Below the pieces are notes generated by a model. That model saw only the letters and a program-made list of their open reading frames with translations, had not been told where the DNA came from and ran no database searches. Below are positions 24,199-35,640 of a stretch of 64,000 bases of DNA, piece by piece. The stretch lies in contig JAECYW010000005.1 of the NCBI GenBank assembly GCA_023014335.1, positions 1,488,001 to 1,552,000 on the forward strand, read 5' to 3'. This DNA comes from Galerina marginata (Eukaryota; Basidiomycota; Agaricomycetes; Agaricales; Galerinaceae). Within the stretch, counting starts at the first letter, position 1; each line of letters begins with the position of its first letter. Both the position numbers and the translations under genes were made by a program.

Positions 24199-24542
24199 TC
24201 ATATAATACCGCCCAGAAGGTCGTTAGTGTTCCCGTTCGTGGCAGTGGCCCCCGCAATGCCGCTAAGCATACCCAAACCAGGCAATGGGATGCTTTCGAA
24301 ACCTCTCTTCACGATGCCTCCTGCTACTGTAAGAATATAGAATAAGTGAGCCATACTTCTTCCCCATATGGAATGCAGATTTACTACATACAATCATTTA
24401 CCGTGGACAGTCCGGGAGCATCCTGCAGCCCATCGAGCCCAGGCAGAGGGGAGTTCAGCTCCGTCGGAATTTGCGGAAGCGGGTTAGAAAGCACGCTTTG
24501 AAAAATTGCGAATGCGAGGATTGTGAAGACAATGTTCACCAT
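24199..24542 (-). CDS. Small secreted protein (about 95 aa), unknown
   Basis: Exon 1 begins MVNIVFTILAFAIFQSVLSN, a signal peptide very like that of the neighbouring repeat gene (both contain FQSVLS/LQSVLSS followed by PL). It continues PLPQIPTELNSPLPGLDGLQ. A gtatgt donor in phase 1 joins an AG acceptor near 24330 to give GGIVKRGFESIPLPGLGMLSG... and a C-terminus NDLLGGII. The mature peptide is rich in Pro, Leu and Gly and lacks Cys. A VKR pair near the splice could be a Kex2-type processing site. Its similarity to the downstream gene in the signal region and in the Gly-Leu-rich C-terminus (LGGII against LLGGLGL) suggests a common origin. Function unknown. Confidence 0.6.
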
Positions 24543-25574
24543 TTTGATGCTAAGGCTGGTATAGTGTAGAAACTTTTGGGGTGTTCTGGTTCAAATGTTC
24601 GATCTAAGGTAGCTTTTATACTAAGCTATTCGGATTCGATTCCAATCATTAAAGAAAAATTGACAAAGAAGTGTATGTTCTACGTAGACTACATTCTAAT
24701 GTGTCATATACTTATGGCAGAATTCCATCCGGGCTGTATTGCGAGACGTGGTCTAGTGCCAAGACATACACTCGAACTTCCATCATACGTCCAAAGCATG
24801 GGCGATTCCATACAACCTGCAGACTATGACATTAGTTCCAAAAATACAATCTGCATGGGCCACAAGCTGTTTATAAAAATAGCTCCCATTCCTACTATCT
24901 CTCAGCGATAAATTTAGCTTAACCGAAACAAATTTCAGGGAGATGATATTTCTGAGTTGGCTCTTCAAGTACACGGTTCCAAATCATAGAAATAACGTTG
25001 TGAAGTCGGACCCGGGTTGCACATAAAAGCAAATTAAAGAGGACTAAGGCCTTCGGAATTAATCCGCAATGATTATAATGTGAACCAATTTGTTGACTTA
25101 TTTATGTGCAAGCTAATCATGCGAACAGAAGTGACGTCTGAATGGAATCTACATCAATGACGACGTGGTACTAAGAGATGTTGAGCCCCGAAGATGAATT
25201 CAAATATGCGAGCACGACTACAAGTGTCAGCCTGGTCTGTATTTAGCGCTTAGCGCTAATACTAGTGAGTAGTTGACACAAAGTACCTCACAGCGTCGAT
25301 TATGTCCAGGAATAGTGGATGAATCGACACCTTGTGCTGTGCCGAGCTGCGAAATGGATGCCACATCTTTTATCCCCAGATCTTCCGTCAGTCAAATGAG
25401 TATGGCAGAATTTGGGCAATAGGTAATCCGAATGCCATTTGTCATCGACTTTCAATGACCTTCAAGGTGCTAAGTACTGCCAGGCTTGGTATGACATTTG
25501 CATGAGATCCTTCCGCCTTGAAAATGCATATCCCTCCGTCGATTGTGAACATCCCAAACATGGATTCCAACATC
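24543..25574. other. Intergenic stretch
   Basis: About 1 kb. The first 80 bp are the promoter of the 24542 gene. The rest has no supported gene on either strand. Confidence 0.35.
24614..24620 (-). promoter_or_regulatory. TATA box of the 24542 gene
   Basis: TATAAAA on the minus strand, 72 bp before the ATG. Confidence 0.5.
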
Positions 25575-26016
25575 TCAGGTGGATTTTGGACAGAAAAGCC
25601 TGCATCTATAAGAAGGAGAGCGTCCCGATTTCAACACTTCAAGGTAAATAGTAGGAGGGATGAATTGCTACTCACACGCCATAGTCGGGGTAGAGGTAGC
25701 AACACTTTAAGGCGGGGTTCGAGCCTACAAGTTCTCTATGTCAGGGCTCTGGACGCGGTATTTTATTCTGAAGCTTACAAGGTTGCTGATGTTGGGTGTC
25801 AATATATTTAGGTAAGTCACACTAGCAAGATATCGTATTTTCTTACCGTTCCAAGAATACTGCCGCCTGTAGGCACTGGTTTAAGCGCTGGGAGTAAATA
25901 TAAACTGCACCACAAAACGTACATTGTTCATTCCAGCCTACAATTCCGGGGTCGGCATCTTGCCCAGCGACGACAACCGAGAGAGCAAATACGAGAAAGG
26001 CGGAGAAGAGTTTCAT
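25575..26016 (-). CDS. Small secreted cysteine-rich protein, C-C-CC-C-C pattern (66 aa)
   Basis: Five exons: 26016-25923, 25866-25847 (20 nt), 25785-25779 (7 nt), 25724-25676 (49 nt), 25605-25575. They add up to 201 nt, 66 residues plus stop, and all phases agree. A signal peptide (MKLFSAFLVFALSVVVAGQ) is followed by a short acidic linker and a cysteine domain with spacing C-x8-C-x6-CC-x8-C-x3-C. The CC segment reads CCYLYPDYGVC. The order C-C-CC-C-C is that of inhibitor-cystine-knot (knottin) peptides, but with only the order as evidence the fold is an inference. The upstream neighbour at 26319-27085 shares the CC segment, intron positions and the 7-nt micro-exon, so the two are paralogues. 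Confidence 0.7.
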
Positions 26017-26318
26017 TTTTTGCTTGGGATCCGATGCATTCGCCTCCATGCTTTTATGGGACTCCATTCAAGTCGTCTTGAGAGTCCTGGGACCACACGT
26101 AGTCGGACTTCGGTGCAATAAGTGGTGCTCTGCCCCACTTTGAAATTGAACCTGAAGCAGTCCTACTCCACGCCATATCAAATTCGGAGCTTGTAGCAGG
26201 ACTTTGGAAGTAATCGCATCTCTCTTTCTCAACAAAAGGCGGTGGATTGCGAGCGCCAAGCAGATTCATGTCAAGAGTTGTCGATCTTAATAACACTCAG
26301 ACGTGTACTCTAATTCCT

Positions 26319-27085
26319 TCAGTTCGCCGGCTTACATTCCGCCAAGCACCTAGAAAATTGGAATTCAAAATGAGTTCCCGTAAATTTGTGGCAAATGAAT
26401 GGCACTGACTGAGAGTTATCTGGGCTAATGTTGCAGCAGGTGGTCCCAGGGAAGCCTAAAGAAAAGAATCAATAAAAAGGAACGCCCATCCGCGTGATGA
26501 GTAAAGAGGTGCAGACATGGAAGCTAACAATAAAATTAGAGTGCGGTTCTGTATTTAAAGAGATGGCCTACTTACTTTACTGGGTCCCGCAATTCCGTCG
26601 CCTGAAAATAATGGATTCGTGAATTTCTTCCTGGTGAGCGAAAAGAGATAACCCACAAAGACCTCTTTCAGGAACGAACCCAGAAGGGCATTTGCGCCCC
26701 TTGGTGCAACTAGAACACGCGTTAAAGAGCCAAGACAAAGGTTGGATGGTCTAACTTACAGGCCCAGGTCTGGATAGACATAACAGCAAACGCTTCCAGG
26801 AATGCCTTAATACGTTCTGTATCAGTCCCATGAGCAGCTTCTTTGTGGTTTATACACCTTACATGGAGTCTAAACGCAAGAGCTTAGACTAAAAGATGCA
26901 AATACATATAACCGGAGCTTACTGGCAATGGTCCTGCAAAGTTTGCGCCTGGAGTACAATGTGGCGTTATTGGCGGTTGAAGTTCAACTCTCGAATTACT
27001 CACATGTCCCACCAACTGGGATAAATTTCGCCTGGGCCTGGACGGCGGCGAGAATAAAAGCGAGGGGTACAACGAATTTGTTCAT
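26319..27085 (-). CDS. Small secreted cysteine-rich protein with two CC modules (101 aa)
   Basis: Eight exons: 27085-27004, 26948-26923, 26869-26863 (7 nt), 26805-26760, 26709-26663, 26601-26581 (21 nt), 26455-26410, 26349-26319. They total 306 nt, in frame throughout. Signal peptide MNKFVVPLAFILAAVQAQA. First module: C-x10-C-x5-CC-x8-C-x5-C with CCYVYPDLGLC. A linker of 21 residues leads to a second module, CC-x8-C-x3-C (CCNISPDNSQC), which has the same spacing as the neighbour's single domain but lacks its first two cysteines. Intron 6 (125 nt) is the longest and its donor (gtaaag) is the least certain; a gtaagt donor lies 4 bp further but breaks the later frame. Function unknown; likely a secreted, disulfide-stabilised protein. 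Confidence 0.7.
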
Positions 27086-27134
27086 GGGGATGGAAGACAT
27101 AGAACGAATGTGCACCGACTGAGAAAGCCTTCCA

Positions 27135-27141
27135 TTTTATA
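27135..27141 (-). promoter_or_regulatory. TATA box of the 27085 gene
   Basis: TATAAAA on the minus strand, 50 bp before the ATG. Confidence 0.55.
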
Positions 27142-29603
27142 TTGTTTGGGGTTGACGTGACATTTTCATAATGACCGCAGACCTGAGGAAAAGGCAAGTC
27201 TTTGAGTGACATTTTCATAGTCGCCTTTCAGCAGAACGCCGAGGTGTGAACGTTGGACGAGAAGACACCGAGTGGGCACAGGTTACGGTACGAAAAATGG
27301 GTGGGCTGCGGCAAGAATTCAAAGCCTCTGGAGATGATACGTTATTTGGCTTGAAGGATATCTGCTGAGATTTCTATAGACATATACCGCCATTTGAACT
27401 TGTTGCCGTGAACGGGTAAAGAATCGAAGTCAAAATATTTGAGATAGTTCGCCAGTCCTAGCTCATCGACGTAAGGCTTCGAAACCCATTTACGCGTAGA
27501 TCATTCCAGCTTGTCCAGTAGTGCTCTTGAGTCTTGTGTCCAGTGGCGTTGGTTGGTGGAGGTGGCTGAGACTCGGAGCGTGAGAGTTAACAATATTATT
27601 GAGCGTGTCACGCGACCTGACGCCTATCGCGTCGACATCGGCGAATCGCCGCGTTGCAGCTTGCTACTGTACTGAAGACCCATACAAGACCTACAAATTG
27701 TACTACCAAACAGTCGTAGGCATTTGGCACTGACCGGTACTGACCTGCTAGCTTGATTGGAGGCCTTAACAAGAGGTCGAGAGCAATTCACAACCATCGA
27801 CTCCGAGTCTTTCCAACTTGATTCCAACATTCCTTGTCTTATGCACGTCACTCTGGATCGTCTGGCAACACTGACCAGAGCACGGACATCAACTTTGTCT
27901 ATCGATACTTTTGTCTCCATTGTTAGTTCTAACAATCTCGAGGCATATAGGAAACCTGGATAGAGTCTAGACTCGAGTTCTGTCGCTGGGGCCTACCATC
28001 AGCTAAATCGTCCATGAGCTCTCCAATAAATCTTCAGGCCTATAGGAAATCAAGGGCCTTCATCTCCCGCAAGAACAACTGGTATCGAACCTCCCCTATC
28101 TTCACACTTTTTCTCTAGTTGCGTAGTACCATGACCGATGCAAGCACTACACTACTTGACGACGAACCTCAATCTAAGAACAACGGCGAAAATATCAGCT
28201 GCGAGCCGCAGTTTCTGGTGAGCTACAGGCTTCTGCATCTCATGCAAAACTCATGGACTGTAATCAATGTGACCACTTAGTGCGCACAGATTGGAAATTC
28301 CAAACCAAACTCTGCTCGAAGCTTCCTTTCCACGCGAATCACTTTTCGACTCCACAATACCACAATATTACATGATTGGCTTGCCATCTTGTTTGGCTAA
28401 GTCCTACGCCAAAAAGGGGCTCGTCGACGTACTGCCTGCGTAAAAAGTTGCAACTCCTGCCGCATTACTAGTTACTTGTGCAATGTGCATTCATACAACC
28501 TCCAGCTGCTCCTTGTGCGAGATCCTGCTATCAGGCTTGATTGCCTCTTTCTGGGCGTGGGGATACGGGATGGCGTTGGGGAGATCAGACATGGGTGGGA
28601 GGTCGACGAAGATGAGGAAGACGGGAAGTATGTTCCAGGCGATGAAAGCGAGTCAAATTATACAGAGAGTGATGATGACGGAGATGTCGGGGACAAGGAT
28701 TTCCCTGAAGATCTGGGGACTGGGATGGCGTAAACTTTATGGAAACGGATCGTTATTGGCCGGAAAATTTTGTATGCAGCCTTGGAGGGCGAAAACCTCG
28801 CCATTTCTTGCCCACTATTCGCCTTTGCAGCCTCAGGTCTCACAAGTCAAGGCACGGCTCAATGGATAATGATACCAATGGCTAGCCCTTTTTGATCGAT
28901 TCAACCTCCCTGCTCAAAAAAGATTAATTGCAACTGGAGTCTTCCAGCTTCCAGTGTTCCACTTCGGTGAATGTTTCAAATTTTGGACAAGGCACGTTTT
29001 TCTTTCAGTCTCGTCCGCTAGATCATGATTCACAAGAACGAGGCCTCTCACTCAAAATTTATCTCTTTTTTCGCCTTCAATAAATTTACTAAGACGTGTC
29101 ACGTTATTCGGCAGAACGGAACTACACCTAATTTGGACTCTAGCAATCCTAATCTGTGCCTTTGTGAGCCGTTTCTCCATCTAAGCAACGCTGTCTAAGT
29201 CTATTCTGGAGAAAGAAACAAGCGCCTGCTCTGTCTGGGAAATTCTGTGAACCTTCCAAGGAGCTTCTCATAATCTGATAACTTTCCGTTGCCTTGAAAT
29301 GGGCCTACCATTTCGGTTTTGCCTTCTTTTACAGTTTGTGGACCCAATGCCAGCTGGCAACAAGACTTCTCATCATTTTACAATCTTAGTCCGGCAGCTC
29401 AGGGAGGCCAGGGCTGACAGTTGGTAATGCCTCACGCTGGGTACCGCTACCCTGCACGGAGTCCGTTGCCTACCCCTTTATAAGTTAAGGGGTTACAGAT
29501 TTTTTCGATTCCAACCGACACCATCCCCTCCTATTCTGTTCGTACCAAGACAGCTTGACAACTGCTCTCGAACATTTCCACTTGGTCCACTTTCCACTCT
29601 GCC
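27142..29603. other. Gene-poor stretch
   Basis: About 2.4 kb. It contains one weak spliceable frame (28131-28400, listed separately) and an acidic open frame (28560-28733, KYVPGDESESNYTESDDDGD) with no start I trust. No repeats or RNA genes seen. Confidence 0.35.
28131..28400 (+). CDS. Weak hypothetical two-exon frame
   Basis: ATG at 28131, MTDASTTLLDDEPQSKNNG up to CEPQFL, then a gtgagc donor and an acceptor ending ccacttag before CAQIGNSKPNS, with a stop at 28398. About 60 residues, no recognisable domain. It may be the 5' relic of a gene whose acidic tail is the open frame near 28560-28733. Low support. Confidence 0.2.
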
Positions 29604-30429
29604 ATGATGTACCAAAGTACGCATTCGATGTCGACACAGTTTCGGGACTCTGCCGTGACAAACAAATACTGCACACCGCAATTAGCCCAGCGTATATTTT
29701 CCTGGCGGACGAGTATCCCATCTAGCCCTTCTGATGCATTGCAGAACCCTACAGCCAGCACTTCTGGTACAAAACCGAGAACTCGACAGAAACCGTACAC
29801 TCGACCAGATCAAACAATCCGGAGTCAACCTACCAGCTCCGCTGATGTCTACAATGGCGACAAATTCGAGTCGTCTAACCTGTATCAGGAGAGTAAAATG
29901 CATCCAACCATTTTGAAGGAAAACGTAAGAGGCACGCAAGATAATCAAGCTCCGCGATTTGTTATACCCCGAAGCTCGAACGATTTACCCGACCCCGACC
30001 GGAATCCTCTTGTGAGTCATCATTGTCGCCTGCTTCACCCGAATACTTATTGTTAACAATCGCGGTGAATAGATCACCAATTTCCCAGGCGATATCGAGG
30101 AGGAATACTACCGCGTCGTTCTCCTTTACAATCAATTGTGGGACAAGAAGCGAAAGGTCGAACTTCACTATCTCGCCCAACCATCCTTAGAAGTCCTGCA
30201 GCAACTTATGGACGCCGGTGCATCCATTCAGCGAATTCTACAGTGCGCTCGTTATATCGAGGCATACAGTAAGAGCTGCGGGTTCAACATTGACTTTGAC
30301 GCGCTATGCAGTCAAAATCAATACTGTGAACCTCCACCAAAACAGCGAATGTATGAATCGTTGGAAGGGACGATAAAAATGCCACAGGCTCGAGCATTTG
30401 GGGAGGGATGGAAAGTCAATCCATTGTAA
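29604..30429 (+). CDS. Hypothetical protein, orphan (about 254 aa)
   Basis: Exons 29604-30011 and 30073-30429 are joined in phase 0 by a 61-nt intron with good borders (gtgagt...aatag). The N-terminal half is rich in Ser, Thr, Pro and Arg and looks disordered. The second exon is more ordered, helical-looking text: EEEYYRVVLLYNQLWDKKRK, LEVLQQLMDAGASIQRIL, ARYIEAYSKSCGFNIDF. I do not recognise a domain. Other in-frame ATGs at 29607 and 29631 are possible starts. There is no signal peptide or membrane segment, so a cytosolic or nuclear protein is likely. Confidence 0.55.
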
Positions 30430-30669
30430 CTCCAGACTTTTGATTTTCGTTTTTTGCCATATACTAGTTTTTGGTCGTTAAAGATCTATTGTTAATTGAA
30501 CAAGTCTAACAAGTGGTTTTTTTTTCTCGTACTTTATTTCGAGATTGTAATAGAAATGTTTCTCATCATCTCAGCTTTGTTCGCTGCAAGGTTTGAGAAA
30601 AGTAAAGTTAATATGTAGTTAAAGCAGCTGGCCAATGATGTAAATTCAAGTACATACTTGAACGCATAA

Positions 30670-33600
30670 TCAGAGACCAGTGTATTCCTTGATGACAGAC
30701 GCAGGCTCCCTGTAATTGCCAATAGGATTGAATGTATGACCCATCCTTTAACATTGGCATGTCAGTGGCAGCTTGAACAAAGATTAATGTCTGACATACC
30801 CAAACGCAGCTGGGCCGCCAACCTTAAGACCCAGCTCAGAGCGCCACAGAGGATGGCCAGCGAGAGCGATCACTATTAGTATAAAACAGTGAGCATAGTT
30901 CAGCCTAGTAGAGATTAATGGTCTTTTACCCGTAACACGCAAACCGTACGTATCTATGTATCGGAAATTCAATGAAAGACTTGGATGGTATCACAGCTCG
31001 CATGCTTACATTCAGGTGTACCGAGGTGCGACCCACTCTGCGAATCGAGGATGGTGATCAAATCCGGAACACTGGCGGCGACCTTCGTTTTTTGCTTAGC
31101 ACGTTCGGGGGTCAAGCAGGATTCCCTCACCTTCCGCGAACCATCTGAGCTATCCAAATAGGCACACAGGTTCTCGTTCTGGAAAGGTATCAGCATAGTA
31201 GCACCCTCATCAATTCCGTCAACTTGTTTAATTCTGTCTGCCCCCTCGCTCGTGTCTTCCAATTCGTCGTCCCGGAGCCTTGCAATCCGGACCTGGCCCC
31301 ACGTAAAACCGGCTCGCACTTCCTAAATGTTCAACAAAGATGAATATCCAAGGCGGCGAGATCTAGATCGCTGGACCTCACTCTTGAAACATCAATAATC
31401 TTCCCAACAAATAAACATACTCCATTTTGCAACTTCAGAATAGAATCAGCGACGCCTTTCATGTCGCTAAATAGCAAAGTTGAAAACATGTTTGATGTCC
31501 TCAGAAAATAGGCACATACTTCATCTGCCTGCATATTGCCACCGCACGACCCATCCTCCAGGCTTGGCTCTGGCTCCGAGTTACACCAAAATCCCTTGCG
31601 TCGCGAACTGACAGCGGAGGTGGACACAATGCAGCAGACGAACCCATTTCAGTCGTGACGACTCTCATAATCGATTCTACGAAGTGATCATTTTTGACAG
31701 TTGTCAGGATCTGAAAGGCGCATGAGTCAAGGTTCAGTATCAATTAAATAAGGACAGGCGAGGAGGTACACACAACAGTATTGCCGTCTCCATCATTCAA
31801 CGAGCATGGTACAAGGCTGGAGGGGACATGTCACTACAATGACCACTCGTTTATTTATCTGTCAACGCACGAATTCGGTCGATCATATACCGCTGCGAAC
31901 TCAGAGTTCAGGTCGAGTGACGTCCGGAGAAAAGTTATTGAGCTTACCAGGTAAAACCTGGTTGAGCATCGGGTATGCTAACCAACTGATTAAGTGAGTG
32001 ATTTGGCGACTAGAATTGAAATAGCAAACCTCGTCCCATGAGGTCACCATCCAAAGCAGGAACATCATAATATCTGGAAAAAAACATAACCAATCTGGTG
32101 AGTTATGCAACAATTCCATCATATACACCTACTTCGACATCTGGAGGGACTGCATTCCATTACTGCCACCGATTTCATCACTAGAGACGTGCATGTGATA
32201 AGTAAAGAAGAAAAACGCAAACAAAATTTACGGGAGGTACTAACCATAGTGTGGCACTGAACTTGGTAATCCCACAATACTTCGCAAGTTCGCGACCAGC
32301 AATTCTTAAATGTTCGCCGCTTCTGATTCGCTCTGACCCGACCGACGGAGATCCCATGAAGCCTAGAAATTCGGTATCATGGTGGATTAATATACACACG
32401 GGTCGGTTTAGGACAGGAAGAACGACTTACCACCACGAGCAACAACATCGTCATCGGCAAGAGAGGTATGGTCGATGATACGAATTGATCCCCCGTCTCG
32501 CAAAATCTGACGACAAATAAGATAAGCAGGATACGGTGATCCTCCTCCTCCCTAGAATACCCGGGTTAACAATCCAGAACGGGGTCGATGATCACGAAAT
32601 GCAGTACTGTGCCTAGAATGCCACATCCTTCCATGATAAAAACTAGGAGAAGGATATCAATCTTCAGTGCAATGTCCCTCCATGCAAAGACTTACACAAG
32701 TCAGTCTCTGAAAGTATCCACTCAGTCCCAACAATTTTCGGCCTGTAGGTCGTATAATCCACTTTGCTTTGGATAGTTGGCTTGTTGATGACGGGTTCCT
32801 TCTCTACTTCTTCTCCATCGTCGTCCAAATCAAAAGCATTGGCAGGTGACGGAAGGCTATGGGCGTCATGCTTCAATTCGCCCACCGCCCGAACAATGAT
32901 GCGCGTGGCTTGGTTCGTCACGTACTGTGGTGTTGGCTTGTGAGCCGGATATCATCAACCAAGTATAAGTTACATACCTGGATCGGAAGAATGTTGATGT
33001 CCACAATCCGAGCTGTGTTAAGATCTGCACCAGTCTTTACTGCACTATCAATAGCCTGCTGTTTGATACGTTCCAATGCCTCGGGGAGACTCCTTCCGTG
33101 AAGGATCTCAATGGTATCCACTTCTCCCGACACGCTGGCGATAGCAGCCCCCACAGCATTGGCGACTTCGTGGTATATAGGAACCCTGTCTCATCGTCAG
33201 TTGGATCCCAGAAAGGATTGCATTTAGGCAACATACAAGATGTTTTTAACTCCTTTTAGTACAGGTGGCGCGATAATAGAACCACCTCCAACCAGAAGAA
33301 GGTCACAATCTTCGGGGCTCGTTTTCATTCGGTCAATGACAGTCTGGAGGCGGTATTAGTAGCTTTAGGGAGGCAATATAAAAGGAAAACCTCAAGGAGT
33401 CGTTGTATGCCGATCTTCGCTTTGTCGACAGTGGCTTGAGAGATACGCGCTACTCGAGATGGATCTCCGAGATTCAAATCACCAGAAAGAGCCATGATAT
33501 CCGTGGCCGTCAATTGATCCCCACCAAACACGAGGCTATCCCTAGTGAGCTGTAGAATATCGTCAATTAGTCGTTGATGCTATGAAAATAACCTACGTTA

Positions 33601-35211
33601 TGACCAACTGAATCTGGCCCAACTGTTACCCCTCCGTTGTCTGAGTCTCTAACCCTCGAACCGCCTCCCAACCCAATGGAATGGACGTCGGGCATAGTGA
33701 AACTTGAAAAGAAATTAACAAAAATCGGCGACAGCAAAATTGCGATATGCAAAGGCCTACTTGGTTCTAACACCAGCGACTGTAAGTAAACAATAAGGCT
33801 GGTCCAAGTTAATAGGTGAAATTGAAGAAAAATACCTTCAATAAATGCAGCAGCCTGCCTCGGAAACCCGCTTGGTAAAAGTACACCGACATCGGTAGTT
33901 GTACCGCCAATATCAACAACGATCATGCTTTTTCCGGAACCGTCCTTACTCTTTAAATCTACTCCAGCCAAGTAGGAGGCTCCGCGCATTGAATTCGTCG
34001 CTCCAGATGAGAATGTCTTGATCGGAAGGCGGGCTCCCTCTTCAGCAGTGGTTAATGTCCCGTCGTTCTACAAAAGGTGAATGTTGTCAAATGAAGCCGA
34101 AAAACTACAAGGGATTGCCGAACCTGGGTAAGGTAGAGGGGGCATTTAAGCCCCAGTCTCTTCATTGCGCGCCTGTAACCGCGGATCGTGCGTCGAGCAA
34201 ATGACATGATGGATCCATTAAGGATTGAGGCGTTCTCTCGTTCGACAAAACCAACATGTCCAACTAGTGGCCCGTTCAGCCAACAAATAAAATATAAAGT
34301 ATCATGACAAACCGTCGCGAGAGCATATGATGTTCACACTATCTCCTAGCTCGCGTCTCAATATATCTCGTGCTTTGTACTCTTGCTTTCCTTCCACGTC
34401 AAGAGGAGAATCTACAAGAAATCAAGGCATGAACAAATCTCAAGAAATATACTCACAAACTCCTATGAGAACAACATTCTTAAGACCTTTCTTGCGAATA
34501 ATCGTCGCCTGTTCAACAACCTCCTCCTCCCGAATATCATTGATCGTCCGTCCGTCGCTGCCATAACAATGAGCACCAATCGAGTACCAAAGATCAATTT
34601 TTTTTTTTGAAAAACTGACATTTGCAAGCCACCATGAATGATAGCTATGTGTCCATTCAGGATGTGCTTCAAATCTTGCGGAAAATCAATAAACTATGGA
34701 TCAAGGGGGTTACGATGTGATTTGACTTCCGACAGGATGACACTTACTGAGGGGCATTCCGTTGTGTAAGGAGCAGCTAGTCGAAGGACTGCGACTTTCT
34801 CCAATCTAGACGAGTCTAATTGCACAACCGCATTGATAAAATGCTGATTGAAGGTAGGATAAATGGTTTGCTCGGATTTGGGAAACACAAGATAAGAACT
34901 GTGGCCGTACTGTCGTCCCAATCGTCAGACTTAGTATATTTTCACTTGCAGGATCGACGCCAGATTCCTCCAGCACTTTTTTGACTGCTAATTCGATTCC
35001 TGTTGTAATATCTGAAGTAGTGGCGTGCTTAAATGACGCGACAACGCCTCGAGAAGCTGAATCGTTCGACTTGGTGATGTCGATGATGACTCCGTCAGTA
35101 TTGGTGCCTATAACATTGACCTTGATGTGCTGATAGATAGATAAAGGTATCTTATTACACACCTCCAACGTCGACCCCGATCCTGTACCAGCTTCCTGAA
35201 TCTAGTTTCAT
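30670..35211 (-). CDS. Hydantoinase/oxoprolinase (HyuA) fused to DUF917
   Basis: Many exons. The start at 35211 gives MKLDSGSWYRIGVDVG, which splices through an intron (35170-35111) into GTNTDGVIIDITKSND, the N-terminal HyuA phosphate-binding motif. The second actin-like motif is at about 33920: VVDIGGTTTDVGVLLPSGFP. Further HyuA blocks are HSIGLGGGSRVR, DPSRVARISQ and DLLLVGGGSII. From about 32650 downward the text changes to a DUF917 domain: EGCGILG|TGGGGSPYPAY, DDVVARGGFMGSPSVGSERI, and ends LGLKVGGPAAFG|MGHTFNPIGNYREPASVIKEYTGL at the stop at 30670. HyuA-type enzymes hydrolyse cyclic amides such as hydantoins or 5-oxoproline with ATP. DUF917 proteins include S-methyl thiohydantoin desulfurase. 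The fusion suggests one substrate class handled by both halves. No break in frame was seen in the blocks checked. Confidence 0.82.
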
Positions 35212-35640
35212 GGTCAAAAGGTAGATATCCAAAAATCGATGGCATGTTCCAAAAACTAGGTTCGATAAGGGTGCCAATTTAGGAACCAATCGTCCACGGA
35301 GAGAAGACGCTATAAAAAGGACTGACCCTCGGGCCTCAAGCTAAGTGAGCAGTGGGAAACGCAGAAGGCAGATGATGGAAAGTTCAACTCTCTCAAGGGC
35401 TATCGGTCCGGTCATTTCCCACATGTCGCGTTGCGTATCACGTGGCCGTTTCTAGTAAAATGAGAGCCCCTGTCTTGAACCATTCTCCAGAACCGCGTTC
35501 GTCAACACTAGTAGTTTCTTTCAAATGCAAGCCGAGAACGAAGATGCGAAATATAAATTTATTAAACTTAGTTGTACGCGTTACTTCAAAACACCGATAT
35601 CATTTTGTCCTTCAGACCTTGGCAAACTAAACCCAATAAT
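35212..35640. other. Intergenic: HyuA promoter and 3' flank of protease gene
   Basis: About 430 bp between two minus-strand genes. No independent feature seen. Confidence 0.35.

Noticed and set aside
25710..25735. ggggttcgagcc, resembling a tRNA T-loop
   Set aside because: No cloverleaf around it, and it lies in the exon of the cysteine-rich gene.
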